A stretch of 9,511 nucleotides of DNA from positions 1 through 9,511 of the forward strand of contig JAAETV010000119.1 of NCBI GenBank assembly GCA_024227975.1, written 5' to 3'. Below are positions 1 through 5,442 of the stretch, in pieces. How positions within the stretch are numbered: the stretch's first letter is position 1; each line of letters opens with the position of its first letter. A model generated the notes under the pieces. The model was not told the DNA's origin. It made no database searches and saw nothing but the letters and a program-made list of their open reading frames with translations. The DNA comes from Actinomycetes bacterium (GTDB lineage Bacteria; Actinomycetota; Acidimicrobiia; Acidimicrobiales; SZUA-35). The position numbers were made by a program, and so were the translations under genes.

Positions 1-516
1 CCATCCCGCCCCTTCGATCAGATCACCGTCGCCAACACTGACATCGGGCTGGAAGTCTTGATCGGGGCCCTCCCTCTTCAACTCATCTGGGGTCTCGGCC
101 CAGACCTTGTCGAACTCGGCCTTCTCCTCGGCGGTGAAGTACTCGTCGAACGAGACCTGGTCGAGGGGGTCCTCGTCGGGCACCTCACCATGGGGGCCGA
201 ACCCATATGTGGTTGCCCCCGTCCGATCGACCAGGAGAGACACCCCAGCCGTGTGATCGGAATGGGTATGGGTCACGAGGATCTTGGTGATCTGCTCGTC
301 CGGGCCGAGGGCGGCTTGTATTGCGTCAAGATGCTCAGCCAGGGTCGGGCCAGGATCGATGACGGCAACATCGCCTCGCCCCACCAGATAGACACCGGTT
401 CCGGTGAACGTGAACGGGTTGGGGTTCTCAGCTATCACTCGCCTGATGAGGGACGATAGCTCGTCGACCTGCTGGTAGACGGGAGTGAAGTCTTGGTTGA
501 AGGCGATGGCCGCCAT
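1..516 (-). CDS. Metallo-beta-lactamase-fold hydrolase, C-terminus cut by window edge
   Basis: The first 172 residues of an MBL-fold metallo-hydrolase are visible; the frame is open at the left edge, so the C-terminal half is missing. The zinc-binding HxHxDH motif reads HTHSDHTAG (H83, H85, D87, H88). Ahead of it lie a glycine-rich strand region (GTGVYLVGRGD) and VIDPGP (residues 52-57), the usual N-terminal half of glyoxalase II/LACTB2-like enzymes. Residues about 112-165 form an acidic, charged insert (DEDPLDQVSFDEYF and following) that may shape the substrate pocket. The ATG at 516 is preceded by GGAAAGGG, a fair ribosome site. It is the last visible gene of a minus-strand run after the thioesterase and a small unknown protein, with a 48-base gap before it. 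Thioester or ester hydrolysis is plausible, but the substrate cannot be named from this fragment. Confidence 0.88.
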   Translation of the reverse strand, partial: MAAIAFNQDFTPVYQQVDELSSLIRRVIAENPNPFTFTGTGVYLVGRGDVAVIDPGPTLAEHLDAIQAALGPDEQITKILVTHTHSDHTAGVSLLVDRTGATTYGFGPHGEVPDEDPLDQVSFDEYFTAEEKAEFDKVWAETPDELKREGPDQDFQPDVSVGDGDLIEGAGW

Positions 517-564
517 AGGTGCTTGTCCCTTTCCCCATTAGCCAACCCAGGTTGTGGCTGGCCC

Positions 565-831
565 CTACAGTGGCCCGTCAGGGTCGAGAATGCCAGTGAA
601 GACGAGACGATCGTTGTGGCTGACCTCCGCCCGATAGCGCCGGCGGCCCTCGATCACGATGAATACGATCCCGTCATAGGCCATCTCCACCTCGAACTCA
701 GCGCCGAGGGAGGCCGCAACCTGTTCCCCTTCGTCGATCAGCATGGTCTGGAGCTGGTTGCGACGGTTGCGCTCGAACAGATCCATGTCGAGCTCGACCC
801 AATCCTCTCCGCCAGTGCCGATGAAGCTCAC
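565..831 (-). CDS. Small hypothetical protein (about 88 aa) downstream of the thioesterase
   Basis: I do not recognise this family. The protein is acidic, with no signal peptide and no membrane segment. Its core looks like an alpha/beta fold: a charged helix (LFERNRRNQLQTMLIDEGEQ) followed by alternating strands (EFEVEMAYDGIVFIVIEG, then YRAEVSHNDRLVFTGIL). The chosen GTG at 831 lies four bases after the thioesterase TAG, which suggests translational coupling, but no clear ribosome site precedes it. The ATG at 786 is an alternative that would remove 15 residues. The frame stays open upstream to 924, but that stretch overlaps the thioesterase and is poorly protein-like. Its placement between thioesterase and MBL hydrolase suggests one operon. 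Confidence 0.65.
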   Translation of the reverse strand: MSFIGTGGEDWVELDMDLFERNRRNQLQTMLIDEGEQVAASLGAEFEVEMAYDGIVFIVIEGRRRYRAEVSHNDRLVFTGILDPDGPL

Positions 832-835
832 CCGT

Positions 836-1234
836 CTAGTCAAGCAGGAGTTGGAGGCCGGGGAACAACCAATCCGGTGGCTTGCAGGGCTTGCCCGCGT
901 TATCGGTGATCCCAATGGTGACATTCGCCGTCACCATCACCTCATCACCTCTCAGGATGCGCTGACTCCAGACAGTGCTGGCCCGACGTTTCTCTGCGAT
1001 CGAAGTCTCAACGGTCAAACGATCACCGGCCATCGCCGCCTTGCGGAAGCGCACCTCGATCCCAGTCACCACCAGCTGGTTGCCACGCTCCGCGATCTCA
1101 TCGATCGGGAGTTGGACTGAGGCCAGGGCCTCGGTTCGAGCCACCTCGAAATAGATGAGGTACACGGCATGATTGACGTGACCATAGGGATCCAGCTCGG
1201 AGAATCGGACGTCGATGGTGCTCGAATAGGCCAT
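836..1234 (-). CDS. Acyl-CoA thioesterase, 4HBT/YbgC-like hotdog fold
   Basis: A 132-residue single hotdog-domain protein, the normal length for this family. The N-terminus has the 4HBT signature: FSELDPYGHVNHAVYLIYFE, in which the aspartate and the GHVNH segment form the active-site loop and the start of the long helix. Later strands (LVVTGIEVRFRKAAMAGDRL, then STVWSQRILRGDEVMVTANV) match the usual beta-sheet. Family members hydrolyse acyl-CoA thioesters in the cytoplasm. The frame is open much further upstream (to 1579), but that extension lacks family similarity, so the ATG at 1234 was chosen, directly before the first conserved strand. The ribosome site is weak. It appears to head an operon with the small protein at 565-831 and the MBL hydrolase. 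The exact substrate is unknown. Confidence 0.88.
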   Translation of the reverse strand: MAYSSTIDVRFSELDPYGHVNHAVYLIYFEVARTEALASVQLPIDEIAERGNQLVVTGIEVRFRKAAMAGDRLTVETSIAEKRRASTVWSQRILRGDEVMVTANVTIGITDNAGKPCKPPDWLFPGLQLLLD

Positions 1235-1654
1235 AGCGGACTGACACCGTAGCCGCTGCCGACCCCCGCCGCGATCCACTACCGTGGGCCACCACCGCTC
1301 GACCAGCCTCTTGGAGCCCATGGCCAGCCGCCAACCCATCGAAGACGTCACCATCATCGGAAGCCAAGGGGGCACGCCTGGCGGCAGAGCTGCATCGTCC
1401 TCCTGAGCAAGCGAAGGGTTCGGTGTTGCTGGCCTCGGCGAGTCTGGCGGCGATTTTGCTGCCACCTCGATCAGCGCCAACGTTGCGGATCTGACCCGGG
1501 CCGCTACCACCCTGATCAAGATGGGCTTCGGGCCATGCGGCCTGATCATCGCCGCCGTCACGAACTGGCTCGACGCCACCCTGTAGGTGGTGCCCTCGAT
1601 CCGACATCAATCGGCCCGCTTGCCCATGACGAGGCGCCGGGCGAGACTCGACAA
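1235..1654 (+). pseudogene. Gene-poor stretch with broken coding-like sequence (about 1320-1586)
   Basis: No intact gene was found between the divergent thioesterase and MFS genes. On the plus strand an ATG at 1320 opens a frame beginning MASRQPIEDVTIIG and stops at TGA 1404-1406. The same frame then runs to TAG 1584-1586 with protein-like composition (GDFAATSISANVADLTRAA, later IKMGFGPCGLIIAAVTNWL) but has no ATG, GTG or TTG before 1521. From about 1366 to 1450 the next frame is also strongly coding-like (EAKGARLAAELHRPPEQAKG, then SVLLASASLAAILL). This pattern suits the remains of a small gene with frame changes. The minus-strand frame over the same bases is open but looks like a shadow. 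The family is unknown. The rest of the gap must hold the promoters of both flanking genes; no convincing -35/-10 pair was seen. Confidence 0.3.
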
Positions 1655-2896
1655 GTGAGCGACGCCGTCACCGATGGAGCCGGACAGATAGATCGGGCAG
1701 AGACCGAGCCCGGCCACTCCGAGCCGACCTCCGACCTCGATAGCCCGACGGGGTGGCTGGTCGCTGGCGCCACCTTTGTGGCCACGTTCACCGTGTTCGG
1801 CGTGGCCTACAGCTTCGGCTCCTTCTTCGGCCCCATGGCCGACGAGTTCGGAAGCGACCGAGGAGCCACCGCCTTCTTCTTCGCCCTCACCACCTTCCTC
1901 TACTTCGGATTGGGGGTGATCTCTGGTCGGATCGCCGATGTGAAGGGGCCACGGCCCGTGCTCATCTTTGGGGCCGTTTGCCTGGTCATCGGGCTTCTGG
2001 CCACATCTCGGGTCCAATCGATCTGGGTCGGCTACCTGACCTATGGGCTCGGTGTTGGCCTCGGAGTTGGCTGCGCCTACGTCCCTATGGTGGCCGCCGT
2101 CGGGGGTTGGTTCGAGCGACAGCGGACCACCGCGCTCGGGGTGGCAGTGGCCGGGATTGGGGTCGGGACCCTCACCGTGGCTCCTGCCACCGAGCAACTC
2201 ATCGAAGCCTACGGTTGGCGCCAGACCTATGTCATCCTCGCTATCGGTGCCACCATCTTGTTGAGCATCAGCGCTGTCGGGGCCCGCCAGCCTGCCATCT
2301 CCGTCGCCGCCGGACCGGGATCACCCCTACGATCCATCCTCACCTCCAGCCGGACATTCTGGGTCCTGTACACCTCCCTACTGACGATGAGCATCGCCAT
2401 CTTCGTGCCCTTCGTGTTCCTCCCTGACTATGTCGAGACCAAAGGAATCAGCGGCTCGGCCGGCTGGCTGATCGGTATCATCGGTATCGCTTCGGTCATC
2501 GGCCGCCTGGGGCTGGGGGCACTGGCTTCCCGCTTCCCCGCACTACGCCTCTACCAGGGGTCAAACCTGGTACTCAGTCTCAGCTTCTTGTTATGGATCG
2601 GGGCCGGTAGCAGCTATGAGATGCTGCTGCTGTTCACCGCGGTGTTGGGGGTGGCCTATGGAGGTTTCATCGCCCTGTCCCCGGCAGTCACCGCCGAACA
2701 GTTCGGGACCGGTGGACTGGGGGCCGTCCTCGGCGCTTCCTACACCGCAGCCGGGATCGGGGGCCTGATCGGTCCGCCAGCCATCGGCCGCATCATCGAT
2801 GCTTCCGGCTACCAGAGCGCCCTCATCGTCGCCTCGGTCGTGTCCTTCTTGTCGTTTTCCGTGCTGTTTCTGATCCCCAATTCCACCCAGGAATGA
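1655..2896 (+). CDS. MFS transporter, OFA/monocarboxylate-transporter-like
   Basis: A 413-residue inner-membrane protein with about 12 hydrophobic segments, the usual MFS size. A hydrophilic acidic tail of about 30 residues precedes TM1 (GWLVAGATFVATFTVFGVAY). Between TM2 and TM3 lies the MFS motif A, GRIADVKGPRP (residues about 91-101). The segment GWFERQRTTALGVAVAGIG (from about residue 151), followed by a YGWRQTYVILA stretch, is typical of the monocarboxylate/oxalate-formate branch. A large cytoplasmic loop near the middle (ARQPAISVAAGPGSPLRSIL) separates the two six-helix halves. The substrate is probably a small organic anion; the sequence does not fix which. The GTG at 1655 was chosen because the 40 codons before it are arginine-rich and unlike a transporter; its ribosome site is weak. 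The selenoprotein gene starts 29 bases downstream on the same strand. Confidence 0.88.
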   Translation: MSDAVTDGAGQIDRAETEPGHSEPTSDLDSPTGWLVAGATFVATFTVFGVAYSFGSFFGPMADEFGSDRGATAFFFALTTFLYFGLGVISGRIADVKGPRPVLIFGAVCLVIGLLATSRVQSIWVGYLTYGLGVGLGVGCAYVPMVAAVGGWFERQRTTALGVAVAGIGVGTLTVAPATEQLIEAYGWRQTYVILAIGATILLSISAVGARQPAISVAAGPGSPLRSILTSSRTFWVLYTSLLTMSIAIFVPFVFLPDYVETKGISGSAGWLIGIIGIASVIGRLGLGALASRFPALRLYQGSNLVLSLSFLLWIGAGSSYEMLLLFTAVLGVAYGGFIALSPAVTAEQFGTGGLGAVLGASYTAAGIGGLIGPPAIGRIIDASGYQSALIVASVVSFLSFSVLFLIPNSTQE

Positions 2897-2925
2897 TCGC
2901 GGCCCAATGGCGGTTCAATAGAGCC

Positions 2926-3231
2926 ATGGATTTCGCAATGAGTGAATCAGCAGCCGAGCTGGTCCGGGCCAAGGGGGGCACGGCCGCCATCGACTTCATT
3001 CCCCCCACCAGTTGAGGTGGTGTCTCAGAGGTGTCGGTCGACACCTACCTCAAAGGCAAGAACACTTCCCGCTACCAGCGCATCCATGATCAGGACGAGG
3101 TGACCGTCATCGTCGCGCCCAGCCTCGTCGGCTACGCCCACAAGATCGAGCTGATCGCCAGGAAGAAGCTGGTCGGCTCCAAGCTGGTGGCTGTGGCCTA
3201 CCACGAGCACTCGGCCTCCTGCCGCCACTGA
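2926..3231 (+). CDS. Candidate selenoprotein (101 aa, Sec at residue 30 encoded by in-frame TGA 3013-3015)
   Basis: The ATG at 2926 starts MDFAMSESAAELVRAKGGTA, continues AIDFIPPTS, meets TGA at codon 30, and carries on in the same frame as GGVSEVSVDTYLKGKNTS and onward to a TGA at 3229-3231. Both sides are protein-like, and together they form one compact small domain of the HesB/IscA-size class. From memory it resembles proteins called CC/Se motif family (seleno)protein, in which a cysteine or selenocysteine sits before a GxxEVSVDTY-type segment; I could not check this. Here serine precedes the Sec, and another cysteine lies near the C-terminus (C99, in SASCRH). A strong stem-loop with a GGTC loop follows the TGA at SECIS distance (separate entry). 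Conventional calling would give a 29-codon peptide or a 66-codon product from the GTG at 3031. Redox or metal handling is a guess. The main alternative is a nonsense-mutated gene. Confidence 0.75.
3013..3052 (+). promoter_or_regulatory. Candidate bacterial SECIS element following the in-frame TGA
   Basis: Directly 3' of the TGA the sequence folds well. An apical hairpin pairs AGGTGTC (3029-3035) with GACACCT (3040-3046) around the four-base loop GGTC (3036-3039). A lower stem pairs TGAGGT (3013-3018, containing the TGA itself) with ACCTCA (3047-3052). An alternative pairs GGTGTC (3019-3024) with GACACC (3040-3045), giving 12 pairs with one bulged T. Known bacterial SECIS elements lie inside the coding sequence, start at or just after the UGA, and carry a G (often GGU) at the start of a small apical loop roughly 16-37 bases from the UGA. 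Here the loop begins 20 bases after the TGA, close to the 17-18 bases of E. coli fdhF. In bacteria SelB binds this loop. Confidence 0.72.
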
Positions 3232-3259
3232 GCAACCGAAAGCCTCCAACCTGGGGAGA

Positions 3260-4060
3260 TCAGAGCCCCGGCAGCATGTCCACGGGTTTGGGGCCCCCGG
3301 TTCCCGTCGTCCCGGGGATGGCGTACCACTCATTGGCGAATACGGCGGCGAAACGCTCGGGGGGCATGTACAAGAAGAAGCTCTGATCGGAGATCTGGCT
3401 CTTGTGGACGGCCATTGCCGCCCGTTTTGCTTCGAGGTGGGCCGACACGTCGAGGGAGAAAGCAAGATCGTCTTCGACGAGCCCGAACTCGTCGAAATCA
3501 TCGATGTCGGGACCCTCGACCCCACCCGCTTCCATCTCGGTTCGCATCTCGACGATTGACTGGAGGGCCCGGTCACGGTTGACGGTCGCCTCATAGACAT
3601 GATCCACCGACGCCAGTTTGGCTGCTACCAGTCCCACCCGGTGGACCTGGATGTGGTCAGGGTGGCCGTAGAGACCATGGTCGTCGTAGACAGTGAGCAC
3701 GTCAGCATCGACGTCGCTCAGAATGGTGGCCAGCCGATCGGCCGCTTCGTCAATGTCAGCCTGCCAGAAGCAAGCAGGATTGTTGTTGCTCTGCTCCCCG
3801 ATCATGCCCGAGTCCTCATAGTCGAGGAAACGGGGCGGCTCTGCCCCCAGAATCGATGCCGATTCGGCCAACTCGACCACTCGGCGCTCCCACAAGACCT
3901 CATCTGGCCTCAACACGCCCGGTTGGGGCTCTCCGTACTCGCCGCGGGTGGCGGTCACCAGAATCACCCGATGACCGGCGGCAGCCGCGCTGGCCATCAA
4001 ACCTCCAGTCGACAGAGCCTCATCATCGGGGTGAGCGTGAAAACAGAGCAGGGTCGACAC
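3260..4060 (-). CDS. PIG-L/LmbE family zinc deacetylase (MshB/Mca-like)
   Basis: A 266-residue hydrolase with the family's N-terminal zinc motif AHPDDE (H10, D13 as ligands, D12 as likely general base) and the distal YGHPDH motif carrying the third ligand (H133 or H136). The family includes MshB and Mca of mycothiol metabolism and other N-acetylglucosaminyl deacetylases and amidases; the exact substrate cannot be told from sequence. TATRGEYGEPQPGVLRPDE (about 36-54) is a typical following segment. The GTG at 4060 puts the first strand (STLLCFHAHPDDE) at the very N-terminus, as is usual. However, the TTG at 4081 has a better-placed GGAG (4088-4091) and would add seven residues; an ATG at 4180 gives an unlikely extension. 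It is convergent with the selenoprotein gene, with 28 bases between stops and no hairpin terminator seen. Confidence 0.9.
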   Translation of the reverse strand: MSTLLCFHAHPDDEALSTGGLMASAAAAGHRVILVTATRGEYGEPQPGVLRPDEVLWERRVVELAESASILGAEPPRFLDYEDSGMIGEQSNNNPACFWQADIDEAADRLATILSDVDADVLTVYDDHGLYGHPDHIQVHRVGLVAAKLASVDHVYEATVNRDRALQSIVEMRTEMEAGGVEGPDIDDFDEFGLVEDDLAFSLDVSAHLEAKRAAMAVHKSQISDQSFFLYMPPERFAAVFANEWYAIPGTTGTGGPKPVDMLPGL

Positions 4061-4263
4061 CCTGGACAGGCTACAGACCAACCCACCCTCCAGACGGACC
4101 AGACGGCGGCAGATCTGGAGCTGCGGTATCGAATCCAAAGCTGAGCGGCTACGAGCAGGGTGACCATTGCCGATAACCATCTCGCGGCCCAGTCTCTCGC
4201 CACCCGCTTCACGGATGCCGTCAGCGCATCTCCCAGCAGTGACGGACAGGGTTCCCGACCTAG

Positions 4264-4731
4264 TCAGGCTTTTTGCTGGCTCTCAGCCTCGGTTGCAAGC
4301 TCGTCCAAGAGGCCAGAGAAGTTCTTGGCCATGAACCTGGACGCCATCGGGCTGAGAAGGCCAGCGAGGAAGCCCGGCATCTTCGGTACCGCCTCAGCAG
4401 CGACCGTGACCTCGGTGCTGTCGTCGTCAACGGCCCGAACGGAAAATGTGGTCAGAGACGACTTGAGCGGTAGTCCCTCGACGTTCCACACGTCGACGGT
4501 CATGCTCTGACCTTCGGTGTAGGCGCTGATGCGCTCGTCGAGGAGCTTCTCGCCTCCAAGCTCGCAGCGGCGTTCAGCACCGAGCCCGGTGACCTTGGAC
4601 GCATCACCGGTGGTGAAGCTCTTCTGGATTCCGGCGCTCCAGTTGGCGATACCGGGAAAGTCGTCGAGAATCTCCCACACTACTTCCTTGGGTGCGTTGA
4701 CCGTGCGTTGTACTCGTGCGTGAGCTGGCAT
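4264..4731 (-). CDS. SRPBCC (START-like, polyketide cyclase/dehydrase type) protein
   Basis: A 155-residue protein matching the length and pattern of the SRPBCC superfamily, Polyketide_cyc2 type: an N-terminal strand and helix (ARVQRTVNAPKEVVWEILDD), then FPGIANWSAGIQ, a run of antiparallel strands (ERRCEL, DERISAYTEGQSMTVDVWNV, SSLTTFSVRAV, TEVTVAAEAVP) and a long C-terminal helix (MASRFMAKNFSGLLDELATE). The fold makes a deep hydrophobic pocket for lipids or other small ligands; many members are binding proteins rather than enzymes, and no catalytic set is evident. The ATG at 4731 has GGAG 11 bases upstream. It is divergent from the TetR gene across 65 bases containing a palindrome, so regulation by that TetR protein is likely. 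Confidence 0.85.
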   Translation of the reverse strand: MPAHARVQRTVNAPKEVVWEILDDFPGIANWSAGIQKSFTTGDASKVTGLGAERRCELGGEKLLDERISAYTEGQSMTVDVWNVEGLPLKSSLTTFSVRAVDDDSTEVTVAAEAVPKMPGFLAGLLSPMASRFMAKNFSGLLDELATEAESQQKA

Positions 4732-4754
4732 GACGGAGGGTTCTCCTTGGGCTT

Positions 4755-4772
4755 CTACACTATCTAGTGCAG
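4755..4772. promoter_or_regulatory. Candidate TetR operator palindrome in the divergent intergenic region
   Basis: CTACACTATCTAGTGCAG is an imperfect inverted repeat. CACTA (4758-4762) and TAGTG (4765-4769) pair exactly around a TC centre, and the outer CT and AG also match. Only one arm position and the centre break the symmetry; one further pair (4754 with 4773) extends it. The size suits a TetR dimer. It lies in a local AT-rich patch between the SRPBCC and TetR genes, close enough to both starts to control both. CACTG half-sites recur at 4779-4783 and 4791-4795. A TAATAT (4784-4789) on the plus strand and a GATAAT on the minus strand could be -10 boxes; no good -35 was seen. Confidence 0.5.
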
Positions 4773-4796
4773 ATTATCACTGCTAATATACACTGT

Positions 4797-5411
4797 GTGG
4801 TGGAAAAGACAACCCCGAAAGCCAGCCGAGGACGTCCTCGCCAGTTCGACACTGACCAGGTGATCGATGCCGCCATTGGCGCGTTCATGGCCAAAGGGTT
4901 CGAGAGCACAACACTCGCCGATATCGAAGCTGCAACCGGAATAGACCGGTCAACCCTGTACAACAGCTTCGGCGGCAAACAGGGCCTCTACCACAAGGCC
5001 ACCGACCGCTACCTCGACCGCGCCGCTGAAAGCCTCTTCCAACCCCTCCAGAGGGGCAGCGACGATGGCCTAGCCGACATCATCGAGTTCCTCGAGCATC
5101 TTCGCTCCGGCCTTGCCAGTAGTGATGTCTCACCAGGCTGCCTCATCGTGAACGACATGGCCGCCAGATCGGATCCAGAAGCCGCCCGGCGTTATCGAGA
5201 CCTCCTCGAAACCAGCCTCCGGGCTGCACTGGACCGTGCCGCCGGTGGAGGAGCCGTCGATCCCTCCAGGGTCGACGATCGTGCGGTCCTCATATCGGCC
5301 ACCATCATCGGAATCAACCTCATCGGCCGCCATGCGGGCGATGACCAGCAGGTCAACCAGCTGATCGATGCAGCAGTGGCGGAAGTAGCCTCCTGGCGCC
5401 GCAGCCCCTAG
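4797..5411 (+). CDS. TetR/AcrR family transcriptional regulator
   Basis: A cytoplasmic DNA-binding repressor of about 204 residues, typical TetR length. A basic N-terminal arm (SRGRPRQFD) leads into the three-helix DNA-binding domain. The helix-turn-helix is at about residues 38-57 (TTLADIEAATGIDRSTLYNS), followed by the family's FGGKQGLYHKA. The C-terminal ligand domain includes SPGCLIVNDMAARSDPEA, common in regulators whose C-terminal domain carries a GCL motif. The frame has three candidate GTG starts: 4767, 4797 and 4800. I prefer 4797 because the extra ten residues from 4767 are not family-like and would overlap the candidate operator; no clear ribosome site distinguishes them. It is divergent from the SRPBCC gene and convergent with guaB (31 bases between stops). 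Autoregulation and control of the SRPBCC gene are likely; the inducer is unknown. Confidence 0.88.
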   Translation: MVEKTTPKASRGRPRQFDTDQVIDAAIGAFMAKGFESTTLADIEAATGIDRSTLYNSFGGKQGLYHKATDRYLDRAAESLFQPLQRGSDDGLADIIEFLEHLRSGLASSDVSPGCLIVNDMAARSDPEAARRYRDLLETSLRAALDRAAGGGAVDPSRVDDRAVLISATIIGINLIGRHAGDDQQVNQLIDAAVAEVASWRRSP

Positions 5412-5442
5412 CTCAACCAGCCAATCCGGTACCTCGCAGAAG

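Noticed and set aside
541..563. Short inverted repeat between the small unknown gene and the MBL hydrolase gene, considered as a terminator.
   Set aside because: Only four to five pairs can form, there is no T-run, and the genes on both sides look co-transcribed.
1404..1430. Second possible selenocysteine codon: in-frame TGA 1404-1406 followed by a hairpin with a GGG loop.
   Set aside because: The loop begins only nine bases after the TGA, too close for a bacterial SECIS. The residues around it are low-complexity serine/alanine, no redox-like motif is present, and the next frame is equally coding-like here.
836..1579. A 247-codon version of the thioesterase starting at 1579.
   Set aside because: The first 115 residues have no thioesterase similarity and are basic/proline-rich; the hotdog domain begins right after the ATG at 1234.
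3232..3259. Convergent gap between the selenoprotein and LmbE genes, examined for a bidirectional terminator.
   Set aside because: No stem-loop of useful length and no T-tract; the same holds for the TetR/guaB gap at 5412-5442.
4061..4263. Open minus-strand frames between the SRPBCC and LmbE genes, including a possible small membrane peptide from a GTG at 4212 (RWLSAMVTLLVAAQLW).
   Set aside because: It has no ribosome site at a usable distance, it runs on into LmbE in another frame, and its C-terminal part is a shadow of that gene. It is most likely leader DNA.
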